Part shown: piece after piece, positions 1 through 6,078 of the stretch
Layout of the letters: every line of letters begins with the position of its first letter
Numbering within the stretch: position 1 is the stretch's first letter
Source of the DNA: Bacillota bacterium
GTDB lineage: Bacteria; Bacillota_C; Negativicutes; CTSoil-072
Length of the DNA stretch: 7,139 bases
NCBI GenBank assembly: GCA_017861495.1
Contig: JAGFXW010000127.1
Coordinates: forward strand, 1-7,139
Direction of reading: 5' to 3'
Notes under the pieces: generated by a model
Told to the model about the DNA's origin: nothing
What the model saw: only the letters and a program-made list of their open reading frames with translations
The model's database searches: none
Translations under genes and position numbers: made by a program

Positions 1-625
1 GGAAATGTTACGTAAGGAAATTATTTTGATGGGAGAATTGGTAGCCAGAGCAATTGGCGACGCCGTAACGTCCCTTGCCCAGAAAGATGTGGAACTGGCT
101 CGGAAGGTGATGGAGGGTGATGACGCGATTGATGCACTGGAAGTCAGCATCGAAGACCGCTGTATGCTGCTTATCGCAAAACAGCAGCCTATGGCACGAG
201 ACCTTCGCATTATCAGTACGGGTTTAAAGATAACGACAGATTTGGAACGAATGGGCGACCATGCGTACGACATCGCAAAAGTAACAATCCTTTTGGCGAA
301 TGAGCCATTGATCAAACCCTTGATTGATATTCCCCGTATGGCGCAAATGGTACAAAAAATGCTCAGCCAGGCGATGGAGGCCTATACCAATATGGATATT
401 ACGCTAGCCGAACAGGTTTGCCTGGCGGACGATGCAGTCGATCAGCTTCAAAAACAAATGTTCCGCGAGCTGTTAACGTTTATGTTGGAAGATCCGAAGA
501 AGATTGGCCAGGCAACCCAGTTAATTTTAGTCGGACGTTTTTTGGAACGGTTTGCCGACCATGCGACCAACATCGCCGAATGGGTTATTTACCTTGCGAC
601 CGGGCAACGGCTTAGAAAAAAATAA
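1..625 (+). CDS. phoU: Phosphate signalling regulator PhoU, 5' end cut by window
   Basis: PhoU is a cytoplasmic helical protein that links the Pst transporter to the PhoR kinase and holds down the phosphate-starvation response when phosphate is plentiful. The visible 207 codons show the typical tandem duplication of three-helix PhoU domains. The metal-binding signatures are ERMGDHAYDI at residues 81-90 and ERFADHATNI at 181-190 (counted from the ATG at base 5), exactly 100 residues apart. The second copy has FA where the usual motif has IG. The frame stays open through the first codon before that ATG (GAA), and family members normally carry about 15 more N-terminal residues, so I treat the gene as truncated by the window and not as starting at base 5; no ribosome binding site can be seen. 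It ends just before a strong terminator and converges on phoR. pstB is the usual upstream neighbour and may lie outside the window, which is inference. Confidence 0.95.
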   Translation, partial: EMLRKEIILMGELVARAIGDAVTSLAQKDVELARKVMEGDDAIDALEVSIEDRCMLLIAKQQPMARDLRIISTGLKITTDLERMGDHAYDIAKVTILLANEPLIKPLIDIPRMAQMVQKMLSQAMEAYTNMDITLAEQVCLADDAVDQLQKQMFRELLTFMLEDPKKIGQATQLILVGRFLERFADHATNIAEWVIYLATGQRLRKK

Positions 626-633
626 ACGGATGT

Positions 634-685
634 AAAAAAGAACCGTCTTCGCTGCATAGCAAAACATGCAGCGAAGACGGTTTTT
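634..685. terminator. Bidirectional intrinsic terminator between phoU and phoR
   Basis: A perfect 17-base-pair stem (641-657 with 666-682) closes an 8-base loop. It is followed by a run of five T on the plus strand (681-685, its first two bases paired in the stem) and preceded by six A at 634-639, which give a U-run for minus-strand transcription. It can therefore end phoU transcription from the left and phoR transcription from the right, as expected between convergent genes. Confidence 0.9.
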
Positions 686-703
686 GCAACTTTACTTTGA
701 ACG

Positions 704-725
704 ACAGGGCCACCTGTTTTTTTTT
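704..725 (+). terminator. Possible second, weaker plus-strand terminator
   Basis: A 5-base-pair stem (704-708 with 713-717) with a 4-base loop is followed by an unbroken T tract from 717 to 725, directly against the phoR stop codon. The stem is short, but the T tract is long, so it may act as a back-up stop for transcripts leaving phoU and keep them from running antisense into phoR. Confidence 0.5.
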
Positions 726-726
726 G

Positions 727-2538
727 TTATTGTGGCGGTTTAGTGTTGGGTGGGTTTTCCGGCGCGACGGGGAAAGTGATGGTGAAGGTTGAACCGGTTC
801 CCACATTACTTTGGGCTTCGATTTTTCCGCCAAGGGCTTCAACCATATATTTGACGATGGCAAGCCCCAACCCTGTACCGCCGGCCGCTCGCGTGCGGGC
901 GCGGTCCACGCGGTAAAACCGGTCGAAGATAAAGGGGAGGTCTTCGGCCGGGATGCCGATTCCCGTATCTTGTACGCGTATGATTGCTTTAGCTTGTTCC
1001 TGGCGGCATGTGACGAAGATTTTTCCGCCGGACGGGGTAAACTTAATGCTGTTTTCGATCAAATTGACGAGTATTTGGTTGAGCCAGTCTGAGCTGCTGT
1101 ATATGCTGAGTTCTTCTGGTTCAATATGTAATTCTACGGCAAGGGACTTATTTTCCAATTGCGGGGCCAAATGACGAATTACTTTTTCGACAATCGGTTG
1201 AATTGCCGTAGGTGTGTGTTGGATCTGTTGGTGGTAATCACGGGAAGAAATGCGAGCCAATTGCAGGAGGTCTTTCACCAGCCGGTGCATTCGTTCCGCT
1301 TCTTCGTGAATGATCGATACAAATTTATTACTGAGTTCCGGGTTCTGTAAGGCGCCGTCCAGCAACGTTTCGGCAAACCCTTTAATCGCTGTCAGCGGTG
1401 TGCTCAGTTCGTGCGACGCGTTGGCTACGAAATCCGCTTGCCGTTCTTCAATTTCTTTTAAGGCCGTAATGTCATGAAATACAGACAGAACACACAATGA
1501 CCCGTCATTCGGGTTCGCAGTCGGGGCAATGAATACCTGGAATACTCTTTTCATTCCTTGAACGTTGAGCCGCACGTCCAGCCACTGTCGTTCGTTTTGC
1601 AGGATCGTTTCTTTTAACGCTTTATCCAACAGGCTGGTTCCGATGACCTGCACATGGTGCTGCCCATACATCGCAGGAGTGAATTTGAACAAGGTAAGTG
1701 CCTGGCTGTTGGCATCGATGACCCGGCCGTAACGGTCAAATAAGATGACCGCATTGTCCATGTTTTCGAAGACTAATTCAAGTTTTCGTTTTTCGGCCAT
1801 GATTTCATTGATTTTGTCATCCAAGCTCGAGGCGAGATTGTTGAGTGTGTGCCCTAAGACTTCCAGTTCATCGCCCGTTCGTAAATGGACCCGTTTATCC
1901 AACTGGCCTGCTCCCAGTTGGCTGGCGATGCTTGTTATTTCTTCAATCGGCGCCGTGTATTTGCGGGCCAGGCGCATACTGAGCAGTATGGACAGTAGAG
2001 CAGTTAGTAAAAAGGCAACCAGCAGCACATTGCGCATCTCATTAAAGCCAGCTTCGACATGGGCTAACGTGGTGGATATTCTTAGAACTCCGGTTATTTC
2101 CCCATCCTGTTTCATCGGCATGGCAATATACATCGATTGTTCGCCCAGTGTGGTGCTATATCGTGTCGCCTTACCAACCTGACCTGCCAAGGCAGCCATG
2201 ATTTCCGGCCGGTTATTATGGTTTTCCATGAGCGCCGGATTTTCCCAAGAATCTGCTAATACGACGCCGGTTGTATCAATAATGGTCAAACGACGATCGG
2301 CTTTGGTCGCCAGTTCTTTGAGAACGGCGTCCAGACCGGCTTTTTGCAGAGGCCCTCGCATATATGGCCGCAGCAGTTGGCCGGCAATTTCTGACTCGGT
2401 TTGTAAGTAGTCTGATAAACGTTCAATATTGTATTTATGAAAGAACCAGAGAAGATAACTGCCTAGGGCTGCCATCATTAACAGGATGAGCAGCAGAAAA
2501 GACGAAATCAGTCGGTTGCGGATGCCGGGCGTAAACAT
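727..2538 (-). CDS. phoR: Phosphate-starvation sensor histidine kinase PhoR
   Basis: This is a membrane histidine kinase that would phosphorylate a PhoP/PhoB-type response regulator when phosphate is low. Domains in order (603 residues from the chosen start): membrane segment about 10-33; extracytoplasmic sensor about 34-168; second membrane segment about 170-190; HAMP about 191-245; PAS about 254-358; HisKA with phospho-acceptor His376 in SHELSTPLTAIKGF; HATPase with N box (N492, E495, N496), G1 DTGIGIP from D524, F box FIFDRF and G2 GGTGLG at 553-558. All catalytic boxes are intact. The HisKA motif reads HELSTP where HELRTP or HELKTP is common. The C-terminus is a short proline-rich tail. 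Length and the large sensor domain match Gram-positive PhoR and not the E. coli form. An ATG at 2544 would add two residues, but AGGAGG sits only 3 bases from it and 9 bases from the ATG at 2538, so I chose 2538. The start of phoR faces pstS across a shared control region, and no response regulator gene is adjacent. Confidence 0.93.
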   Translation of the reverse strand: MFTPGIRNRLISSFLLLILLMMAALGSYLLWFFHKYNIERLSDYLQTESEIAGQLLRPYMRGPLQKAGLDAVLKELATKADRRLTIIDTTGVVLADSWENPALMENHNNRPEIMAALAGQVGKATRYSTTLGEQSMYIAMPMKQDGEITGVLRISTTLAHVEAGFNEMRNVLLVAFLLTALLSILLSMRLARKYTAPIEEITSIASQLGAGQLDKRVHLRTGDELEVLGHTLNNLASSLDDKINEIMAEKRKLELVFENMDNAVILFDRYGRVIDANSQALTLFKFTPAMYGQHHVQVIGTSLLDKALKETILQNERQWLDVRLNVQGMKRVFQVFIAPTANPNDGSLCVLSVFHDITALKEIEERQADFVANASHELSTPLTAIKGFAETLLDGALQNPELSNKFVSIIHEEAERMHRLVKDLLQLARISSRDYHQQIQHTPTAIQPIVEKVIRHLAPQLENKSLAVELHIEPEELSIYSSSDWLNQILVNLIENSIKFTPSGGKIFVTCRQEQAKAIIRVQDTGIGIPAEDLPFIFDRFYRVDRARTRAAGGTGLGLAIVKYMVEALGGKIEAQSNVGTGSTFTITFPVAPENPPNTKPPQ

Positions 2539-2547
2539 GTGCATAAG

Positions 2548-2553
2548 CCTCCT
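2548..2553 (-). promoter_or_regulatory. phoR ribosome binding site
   Basis: On the minus strand this reads AGGAGG. It lies 9 bases from the ATG at 2538 and 3 bases from the ATG at 2544. The spacing favours the downstream ATG, although initiation at both cannot be excluded. Confidence 0.75.
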
Positions 2554-2624
2554 ATAAGGAATATTACCATACTATATAGAAATCATAGCTCGAAAGAAGA
2601 AATAATGGAAGAGCTGGATGCGGT

Positions 2625-2662
2625 TTCACTTTTTTTAACACAATGTTAACAATTCCTTAACA
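2625..2662 (+). promoter_or_regulatory. Pho box (PhoP operator) of pstS
   Basis: Three perfect TTAACA hexamers start at 2635, 2646 and 2657, an exact 11-base period that puts them on one face of the helix. A degenerate copy, TTCACT, starts at 2625. In Bacillus, PhoP binds direct repeats of TT(A/C/T)A(C/T)A spaced about 5 bases apart, and this matches. The repeats occupy the place of a -35 box upstream of a consensus -10, as expected for activator-dependent promoters. The region also lies upstream of phoR on the other strand, so it might influence phoR too. Confidence 0.88.
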
Positions 2663-2682
2663 CAAGGGGTTCGCGATGTTTT

Positions 2683-2688
2683 TATAAT
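2683..2688 (+). promoter_or_regulatory. pstS promoter -10 element
   Basis: A perfect TATAAT lies 20 bases after the last TTAACA repeat, with no good TTGACA at the normal -35 distance, consistent with dependence on phosphorylated PhoP. Transcription would begin near 2695, giving a leader of about 33 bases. The start site is inferred. Confidence 0.8.
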
Positions 2689-2727
2689 AAAACTATACGA
2701 TTTGATAATAAATTAGGAGGGCTCTAC

Positions 2728-3588
2728 ATGAAGACACTGAAAAAATCAAAATTTCTGGCAGGTATTGCAGTGCTGATGCTCGGATTTAGTTTGGTGGCCG
2801 GTTGTGGTTCCCAAAAGGCGGAGCAGCCAAAAACAACGGAAGTACAGGGGACGGTAACGGCTTCCGGCTCCACTGCACTGTTGCCGCTGTTGAAACCGGG
2901 CCAGGAAGAATTTCAGAAGAAATATGCAAAAGTAACAGTGAATATTAGCGGCGGCGGTTCATTCACCGGCCAGAACCAGGCAGCCAGCGGATCGGTAAAC
3001 ATCGGTAACTCGGATGTTGGTTTGCAGGATAGCTTAAAAAATGCAGGACTTGTTGAGCACAAATTGGTTGGTATCCCTTTCGTTTTTGTGGCTAACCCGG
3101 ATGTCACAGTGGATAACTTAACGCAAGCGCAGTACGTTGATATTCTTACCGGAAAGGTTACCAACTGGAAAGATGTGGGCGGCAAGGATCAAGCGATTAC
3201 GATCATTCACAGGGCTAAATCTTCCGGTTCGCGGGCAACGATTGCTGAAGTTGTGTTAAAAAATGCAGCCTTTACGGATAACGCGGTCATCCAAGATTCG
3301 AACGGTGCTGTCCGGGCGGCCATTGCATCGACCCCGGGTGCGATTGGTTATGTGGATGCCGCTTATGTTGACGCAAGCATCAAGCCATTAGCGTATGATG
3401 GTGTGAAATATACGTTGGAAAATGTCCAAAGCGGTAAATATCGGGTCTACACCTTTGGCCGTATGTACACCAAAGGAGAACCGAGTGGAGCAGTGAAGGC
3501 GTTTATTGAGTATGTAACCGGCAAAGAATTCCAAGAAGCCTATGCCGAAAAAAATGGGTTTATTCCACTCACCAAAATGCCTAAATAA
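2728..3588 (+). CDS. pstS: Phosphate ABC transporter substrate-binding lipoprotein PstS
   Basis: PstS captures inorganic phosphate outside the membrane and delivers it to the PstC-PstA channel. The 286-residue protein begins with a lipoprotein signal peptide: basic residues (MKTLKKSK), a hydrophobic stretch, and the lipobox LVAGC with Cys26 as the lipidated residue. The mature part has the family's phosphate-contact loops: TASGST at 44-49, GGGSFTGQNQAASG at 75-88 followed by NIGNSDV, and HRAKSSGSRAT at 161-171, the counterpart of the usual R-x-SGT-R loop with Ser in place of Thr. Length is typical of the shorter Gram-positive PstS group. AGGAGG at 2715-2720, 7 bases before the ATG, fixes the start. 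It has its own Pho promoter. Unusually, 484 bases separate it from pstC. Other PBP-like phosphate binders (PstS1/SphX types) are in the same family, so the role is secure. Confidence 0.95.
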   Translation: MKTLKKSKFLAGIAVLMLGFSLVAGCGSQKAEQPKTTEVQGTVTASGSTALLPLLKPGQEEFQKKYAKVTVNISGGGSFTGQNQAASGSVNIGNSDVGLQDSLKNAGLVEHKLVGIPFVFVANPDVTVDNLTQAQYVDILTGKVTNWKDVGGKDQAITIIHRAKSSGSRATIAEVVLKNAAFTDNAVIQDSNGAVRAAIASTPGAIGYVDAAYVDASIKPLAYDGVKYTLENVQSGKYRVYTFGRMYTKGEPSGAVKAFIEYVTGKEFQEAYAEKNGFIPLTKMPK

Positions 3589-3698
3589 AGTTCCGGCTGT
3601 TGAAAAAAGTCAATCTGCGTTACACCCGCAAGGAGTATGCCGCCAACTCTAAGGCGCTAAAGCGCCAAGCGTTGCGCAATCACGACTACGTTTGTTTG

Positions 3699-3732
3699 GT
3701 CCATCAGATGGGATTAATTTTATCTGATGGAC
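3699..3732. repeat. 11-base-pair perfect hairpin
   Basis: GTCCATCAGAT at 3699-3709 pairs perfectly with ATCTGATGGAC at 3722-3732 around a 12-base AT-rich loop. No T tract follows, so it is not a standard terminator. It lies at the centre of the structured element. Confidence 0.8.
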
Positions 3733-3746
3733 ATAAGTGCAACCAA

Positions 3747-3790
3747 CGACTTTTGCCGTCGTTATCAAAGCTCGGCAAAAGTCGGGTTTT
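3747..3790 (+). terminator. Terminator-like hairpin downstream of pstS
   Basis: CGACTTTTGCCG at 3747-3758 pairs perfectly with CGGCAAAAGTCG at 3773-3784 around a 14-base loop, then GG and TTTT follow. It resembles an intrinsic terminator for the pstS transcript, although the U-run is short. The left arm can also form a competing hairpin, AACGAC with GTCGTT (3745-3750 with 3758-3763). Confidence 0.55.
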
Positions 3791-3922
3791 CTAACCAGCG
3801 TACGTTTTAGTACGCGGCGCGTCGCAAGCCTCTTCGTTCCCAGCATCGTAACCTTTTTGAACAGTCTTATTTTTTTCTGTTAATAGAACATGAATTGGTG
3901 GGATAATGTTTTTTTCTAAACT

Positions 3923-3950
3923 CAGAGCAGGTCGGAAATGACCTGCTCTG
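3923..3950. repeat. Isolated perfect hairpin upstream of the pstC Pho box
   Basis: CAGAGCAGGTC at 3923-3933 pairs perfectly with GACCTGCTCTG at 3940-3950 around a 6-base loop. Neither strand has a T tract right after it, so it is not a textbook terminator. It ends 35 bases before the first TTAACA. It may stop or slow transcripts from pstS, or be an operator. Confidence 0.7.
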
Positions 3951-3985
3951 ATTCGTTATATAGCAGATATGTCAGATAGGCAAAT

Positions 3986-4013
3986 TTAACAAAAAGTTAA
4001 CATGGTCTTAACA
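3986..4013 (+). promoter_or_regulatory. Pho box (PhoP operator) of pstC-pstA
   Basis: Three perfect TTAACA hexamers start at 3986, 3997 and 4008, again at an exact 11-base period. The intervening bases differ from those at pstS, so this is the same operator design and not a recent copy of that promoter. No convincing fourth repeat is seen upstream. Confidence 0.88.
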
Positions 4014-4033
4014 ATGCGAGAAATGAGAACGCT

Positions 4034-4039
4034 TATAAT
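4034..4039 (+). promoter_or_regulatory. pstC promoter -10 element
   Basis: A perfect TATAAT lies 20 bases after the last TTAACA, the same distance as at pstS. Transcription would begin near 4046, so the mRNA leader before the ATG at 4073 would be about 27 bases. The transcription start is inferred. Confidence 0.8.
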
Positions 4040-4060
4040 AAAGGTAAAACCGTATTGGTA

Positions 4061-4065
4061 AGGAG
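4061..4065 (+). promoter_or_regulatory. pstC ribosome binding site that decides the start
   Basis: AGGAG lies 7 bases before the ATG at 4073. The TTG at 4055 lies upstream of this site, and the ATG at 4067 is one base from it, so both are poor starts. Confidence 0.8.
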
Positions 4066-4072
4066 AATGAAC

Positions 4073-4966
4073 ATGTCAGCAATGGCGACCGTCAATGATC
4101 ATAAAATAAGGTTGGCTTACGACCGGTATATCCGCTATTTATTTATCAGCAGTGCGGTTCTCATGACCATAATTGTGTTTGCGATTATCATTTTTGTCGG
4201 TCAGCAAGGCTTAATGACCTTTAAGGAAGTCAGCATCGCGGATTTCTTTTTATCGACCAAGTGGGATCCGAGCGAAGGGCAATATGGAGCGCTGAGTTTT
4301 ATTTTTGGCACGGTGGCTACGACGGTGCTGGCCATTCTGATTGGTGCTCCGCTAGGATTGGCAGGAGCGATCTTCATGGCCAAAGTGGCGCCACCGCGGC
4401 TGCGTGATGTGATGCGCCCGGCTACAGACCTCTATGTAGCGATCCCTTCGGTGGTTTATGGCTTCATCGGCTTGACTATTTTTGTGCCCTTTATCCGGAC
4501 CCATTTTCATGTCAGTACGGGCTTTGGCTTATTGGCGTCAGCGATTATTTTGGCGATTATGATTTTGCCGACGATTATCAGCGTCTCAGAAGATGCCATA
4601 CGTGCGGTTCCCAAAACTTTAGAAGAAGGGTCGTTGGCGCTTGGAGCGACACCGTGGCAGACGATTACCGGCGTCATTCTGCCGGCAGCCATGCCGGGGA
4701 TCTTGACCTCAATTATCCTCGCTATGGCAAGAGCGGTGGGGGAAACGATGGCGGTCCAAATGGTCATCGGCAATACACCGCAAATATCCTGGTCGTTGTT
4801 TATGCCTACCTCGACTTTGACGAGTGAAATTGTCGTCGAAATGGGCAATACTCCCTTTGGTTCGGCTTGGGGTAATTCGCTGTTTCTTATGGCTTTGGTA
4901 TTACTGCTTTTATCCATGGCGATGATTATTGTGATCCGTCAGATTGCGCAAAGGAGATTAGCTTAA
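4073..4966 (+). CDS. pstC: Phosphate ABC transporter permease PstC
   Basis: PstC is one of the two membrane subunits forming the phosphate channel. From the ATG at 4073 it has 297 residues, the normal length. Hydrophobic segments lie at about 23-43, 74-103, 118-142, 151-173, 205-232 and 268-289, matching the six-helix PstC layout. The cytoplasmic coupling loop that docks on PstB is clear at about 185-210, with EGSLALGAT followed by W195 and ILPAAMPGI. The conserved ARAVGETMAVQMVIGN stretch at 219-234 separates PstC from PstA. The frame stays open back to a TTG at 4055, but that codon precedes the ribosome binding site. The gene has its own Pho promoter, and its stop codon directly abuts the pstA ATG, indicating a shared transcript and translational coupling. 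Confidence 0.95.
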   Translation: MSAMATVNDHKIRLAYDRYIRYLFISSAVLMTIIVFAIIIFVGQQGLMTFKEVSIADFFLSTKWDPSEGQYGALSFIFGTVATTVLAILIGAPLGLAGAIFMAKVAPPRLRDVMRPATDLYVAIPSVVYGFIGLTIFVPFIRTHFHVSTGFGLLASAIILAIMILPTIISVSEDAIRAVPKTLEEGSLALGATPWQTITGVILPAAMPGILTSIILAMARAVGETMAVQMVIGNTPQISWSLFMPTSTLTSEIVVEMGNTPFGSAWGNSLFLMALVLLLLSMAMIIVIRQIAQRRLA

Positions 4967-5911
4967 ATGGATCGTTATGTGGAAAGCGAACTGAATTTGG
5001 AGGGAAAGGAAACCGTGCTTGAAATGAAGCGAATGGCTAAGAAAATAACGAAAGCGAAATTGTTGGATCAACTCGCGCGGGGAATTTTATGGTTGTCCGG
5101 GGCATTGATCCTGGGCATTTTGGCGGCGTTCCTGATCTATATTTTGGTTAAAGGGTTGCCGGTATTGACCTGGAATTTCCTTACCGGAGCTTCCAGCGAT
5201 ATCAAAGCGGGCAGCGGCGTTGGGGCGCAGTTTTTCAATTCCTTCTATATTCTTTTCTTGTCGCTGTTATTTTCCATTCCCGTGGCGGTGGGCGGCGGGA
5301 TTTATTTGGCCGAGTATGCCAAAAACAACCGGTTAACCGATTTGATCCGCTTGAGTACGGAAAGCCTGGCGACAGTTCCCTCGATTGTCTTGGGTCTTTT
5401 TGGCATGATTGTGTTTGTGAATTTTCTAGGGATGGGCTTCAGCATCATCGGCGGCGCGTTAACCTTGTCGTTGCTGAATATCCCCGTATTAGTACGGGTG
5501 ACCGAAGAAACGCTCCGTACGGTGCCGTCTTATTACCGGGAGGCCAGTCTGGCCTTAGGGGCCACAAAATGGCAGACGATTTGGAAAGTCCTTTTGCCGA
5601 CGGCCCTGCCGGGAATTATCACCGGCATTACGCTGACCGCCGGAAGAGCGTTGGGTGAATCTGCTATTTTGATCTTTACGGCAGGAACGACTGTTTCCCG
5701 GCAACTGCCGGATTTTGACGTTACGGCCGCCGGTGAGACATTGGCGGTGCATATTTGGTATGTCATGGCGGTGGGGTTGGTACCGGACCGGATGGATATT
5801 GCCAATGGCATCGCAGCCTTGTTAGTGATCACGATCCTGATTTTCAACTTATGTTTCACGCTGCCGAGCCGCTGGTTCCAGCGGAGGATGCTGGGCTCAA
5901 ACTCCCGCTAA
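4967..5911 (+). CDS. pstA: Phosphate ABC transporter permease PstA
   Basis: PstA is the second channel subunit of the Pst phosphate importer. The 314-residue protein has a cytoplasmic N-terminus of about 40 residues, then hydrophobic segments at about 41-62, 89-115, 136-157, 159-177, 210-238 and 278-298. The PstB-docking loop is REASLALGAT at 191-200, followed by W202 and LLPTALPGI. GRALGESAILIFTAG at 226-240 is the PstA-type signature. The ATG follows the pstC stop with no gap and has AAGGAG 10 bases upstream, inside pstC. The N-terminus is some 20 residues longer than many PstA, so initiation at the GTG (5015) or ATG (5024) further in is possible but lacks better support. Normally pstB follows; here it does not, so the ATPase must be encoded elsewhere. 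Confidence 0.94.
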   Translation: MDRYVESELNLEGKETVLEMKRMAKKITKAKLLDQLARGILWLSGALILGILAAFLIYILVKGLPVLTWNFLTGASSDIKAGSGVGAQFFNSFYILFLSLLFSIPVAVGGGIYLAEYAKNNRLTDLIRLSTESLATVPSIVLGLFGMIVFVNFLGMGFSIIGGALTLSLLNIPVLVRVTEETLRTVPSYYREASLALGATKWQTIWKVLLPTALPGIITGITLTAGRALGESAILIFTAGTTVSRQLPDFDVTAAGETLAVHIWYVMAVGLVPDRMDIANGIAALLVITILIFNLCFTLPSRWFQRRMLGSNSR

Positions 5912-5936
5912 ACGTACATGCCAGCTAATCGCCGGC

Positions 5937-6035
5937 TGGACGGCGCGTCGTGATGCTGGTATAATAAAAAGATAGGCAGGCATTTACAAGGACGGAATGG
6001 ATCTCCAATTTGCAGTAATGGGGGTCTATTTTTTT
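5937..6035 (+). ncRNA. Candidate short transcription unit after pstA
   Basis: TGGACG at 5937-5942 (4 of 6 to the -35 consensus), a 17-base spacer and a perfect TATAAT at 5960-5965 form a good vegetative promoter. About 30 bases after the expected start near 5972 comes a 9-base-pair stem, three pairs being G-U (5998-6006 with 6020-6028), then seven T (6029-6035). That would give a transcript of roughly 60 bases, or an attenuated leader for the next gene. No open frame with a ribosome binding site lies inside it. I recognise no RNA family; the sequence signals are real but function is inference. Confidence 0.35.
5998..6035 (+). terminator. Likely intrinsic terminator between pstA and pyc
   Basis: TGGATCTCC at 5998-6006 pairs with GGGGGTCTA at 6020-6028, with three G-U pairs and a 13-base loop, followed directly by seven T. 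It could end the pstC-pstA transcript, the candidate short RNA, or both. Confidence 0.55.
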
Positions 6036-6078
6036 ACTCTGTCAGCATGTTTTTTTTAGGCGGATATTATTCGGTATA

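Larger units (their letters stand above)
3597..3864. repeat. Structured, inverted-repeat-bounded element (MITE-like?)
   Basis: The ends are a 14-base imperfect inverted repeat: CTGTTGAAAAAAGT at 3597-3610 and the complement of CTGTTCAAAAAGGT at 3851-3864, 12 of 14 matching. Inside are four perfect hairpins: 3653-3666 (6 base pairs), 3699-3732 (11), 3747-3784 (12) and 3798-3815 (6). There is no transposase and no clear target-site duplication. It could be a non-autonomous mobile element, a REP-like intergenic repeat, or a structured leader or 3' RNA. The hairpins are seen directly; the mobile-element reading is inference, and A-rich ends could match by chance. Confidence 0.45.
3589..4072. other. 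484-base pstS-pstC gap without a credible gene
   Basis: Reading from the left, this gap holds an inverted-repeat-bounded stretch packed with hairpins (3597-3864), a T-rich stretch (3868-3916), an isolated perfect hairpin (3923-3950), and a second Pho box with its -10 (3986-4039). The two short open frames inside it lack ribosome binding sites and overlap the palindromes, so I do not call them genes. In most pst operons this interval is short. Confidence 0.85.

Noticed and set aside
1745..2182. 145-codon open frame on the plus strand inside phoR
   Set aside because: It is antisense to the intact kinase gene, with low-complexity Ser/Arg-rich content and no recognisable domain.
2545..2630. phoR promoter on the minus strand
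   Set aside because: Several AT-rich -10-like hexamers occur, but none has a convincing -35 at the right distance, so I could not choose one.
2635..2662. Short regular repeats as a CRISPR or tandem-repeat array
   Set aside because: Three hexamers at 11-base steps just upstream of a -10 are a Pho box; CRISPR repeats are far longer, with spacers of about 30 bases or more.
3600..3794. 64-codon open frame on the plus strand after pstS
   Set aside because: It starts with TTG, has no ribosome binding site, spans three perfect hairpins, and its protein matches no family I recognise.
3649..3846. 65-codon open frame on the minus strand in the same gap
   Set aside because: It covers the same palindromic region, lacks a ribosome binding site, and is explained by the inverted repeats.
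4507..4917. 136-codon minus-strand open frame inside pstC
   Set aside because: It is a frame shadow of the permease gene; no ribosome binding site or recognisable motif was seen.
4055..4966. Longer PstC starting at the TTG at 4055
   Set aside because: The TTG is upstream of the AGGAG site and only about 9 bases from the predicted transcription start; the ATG at 4073 has proper spacing.
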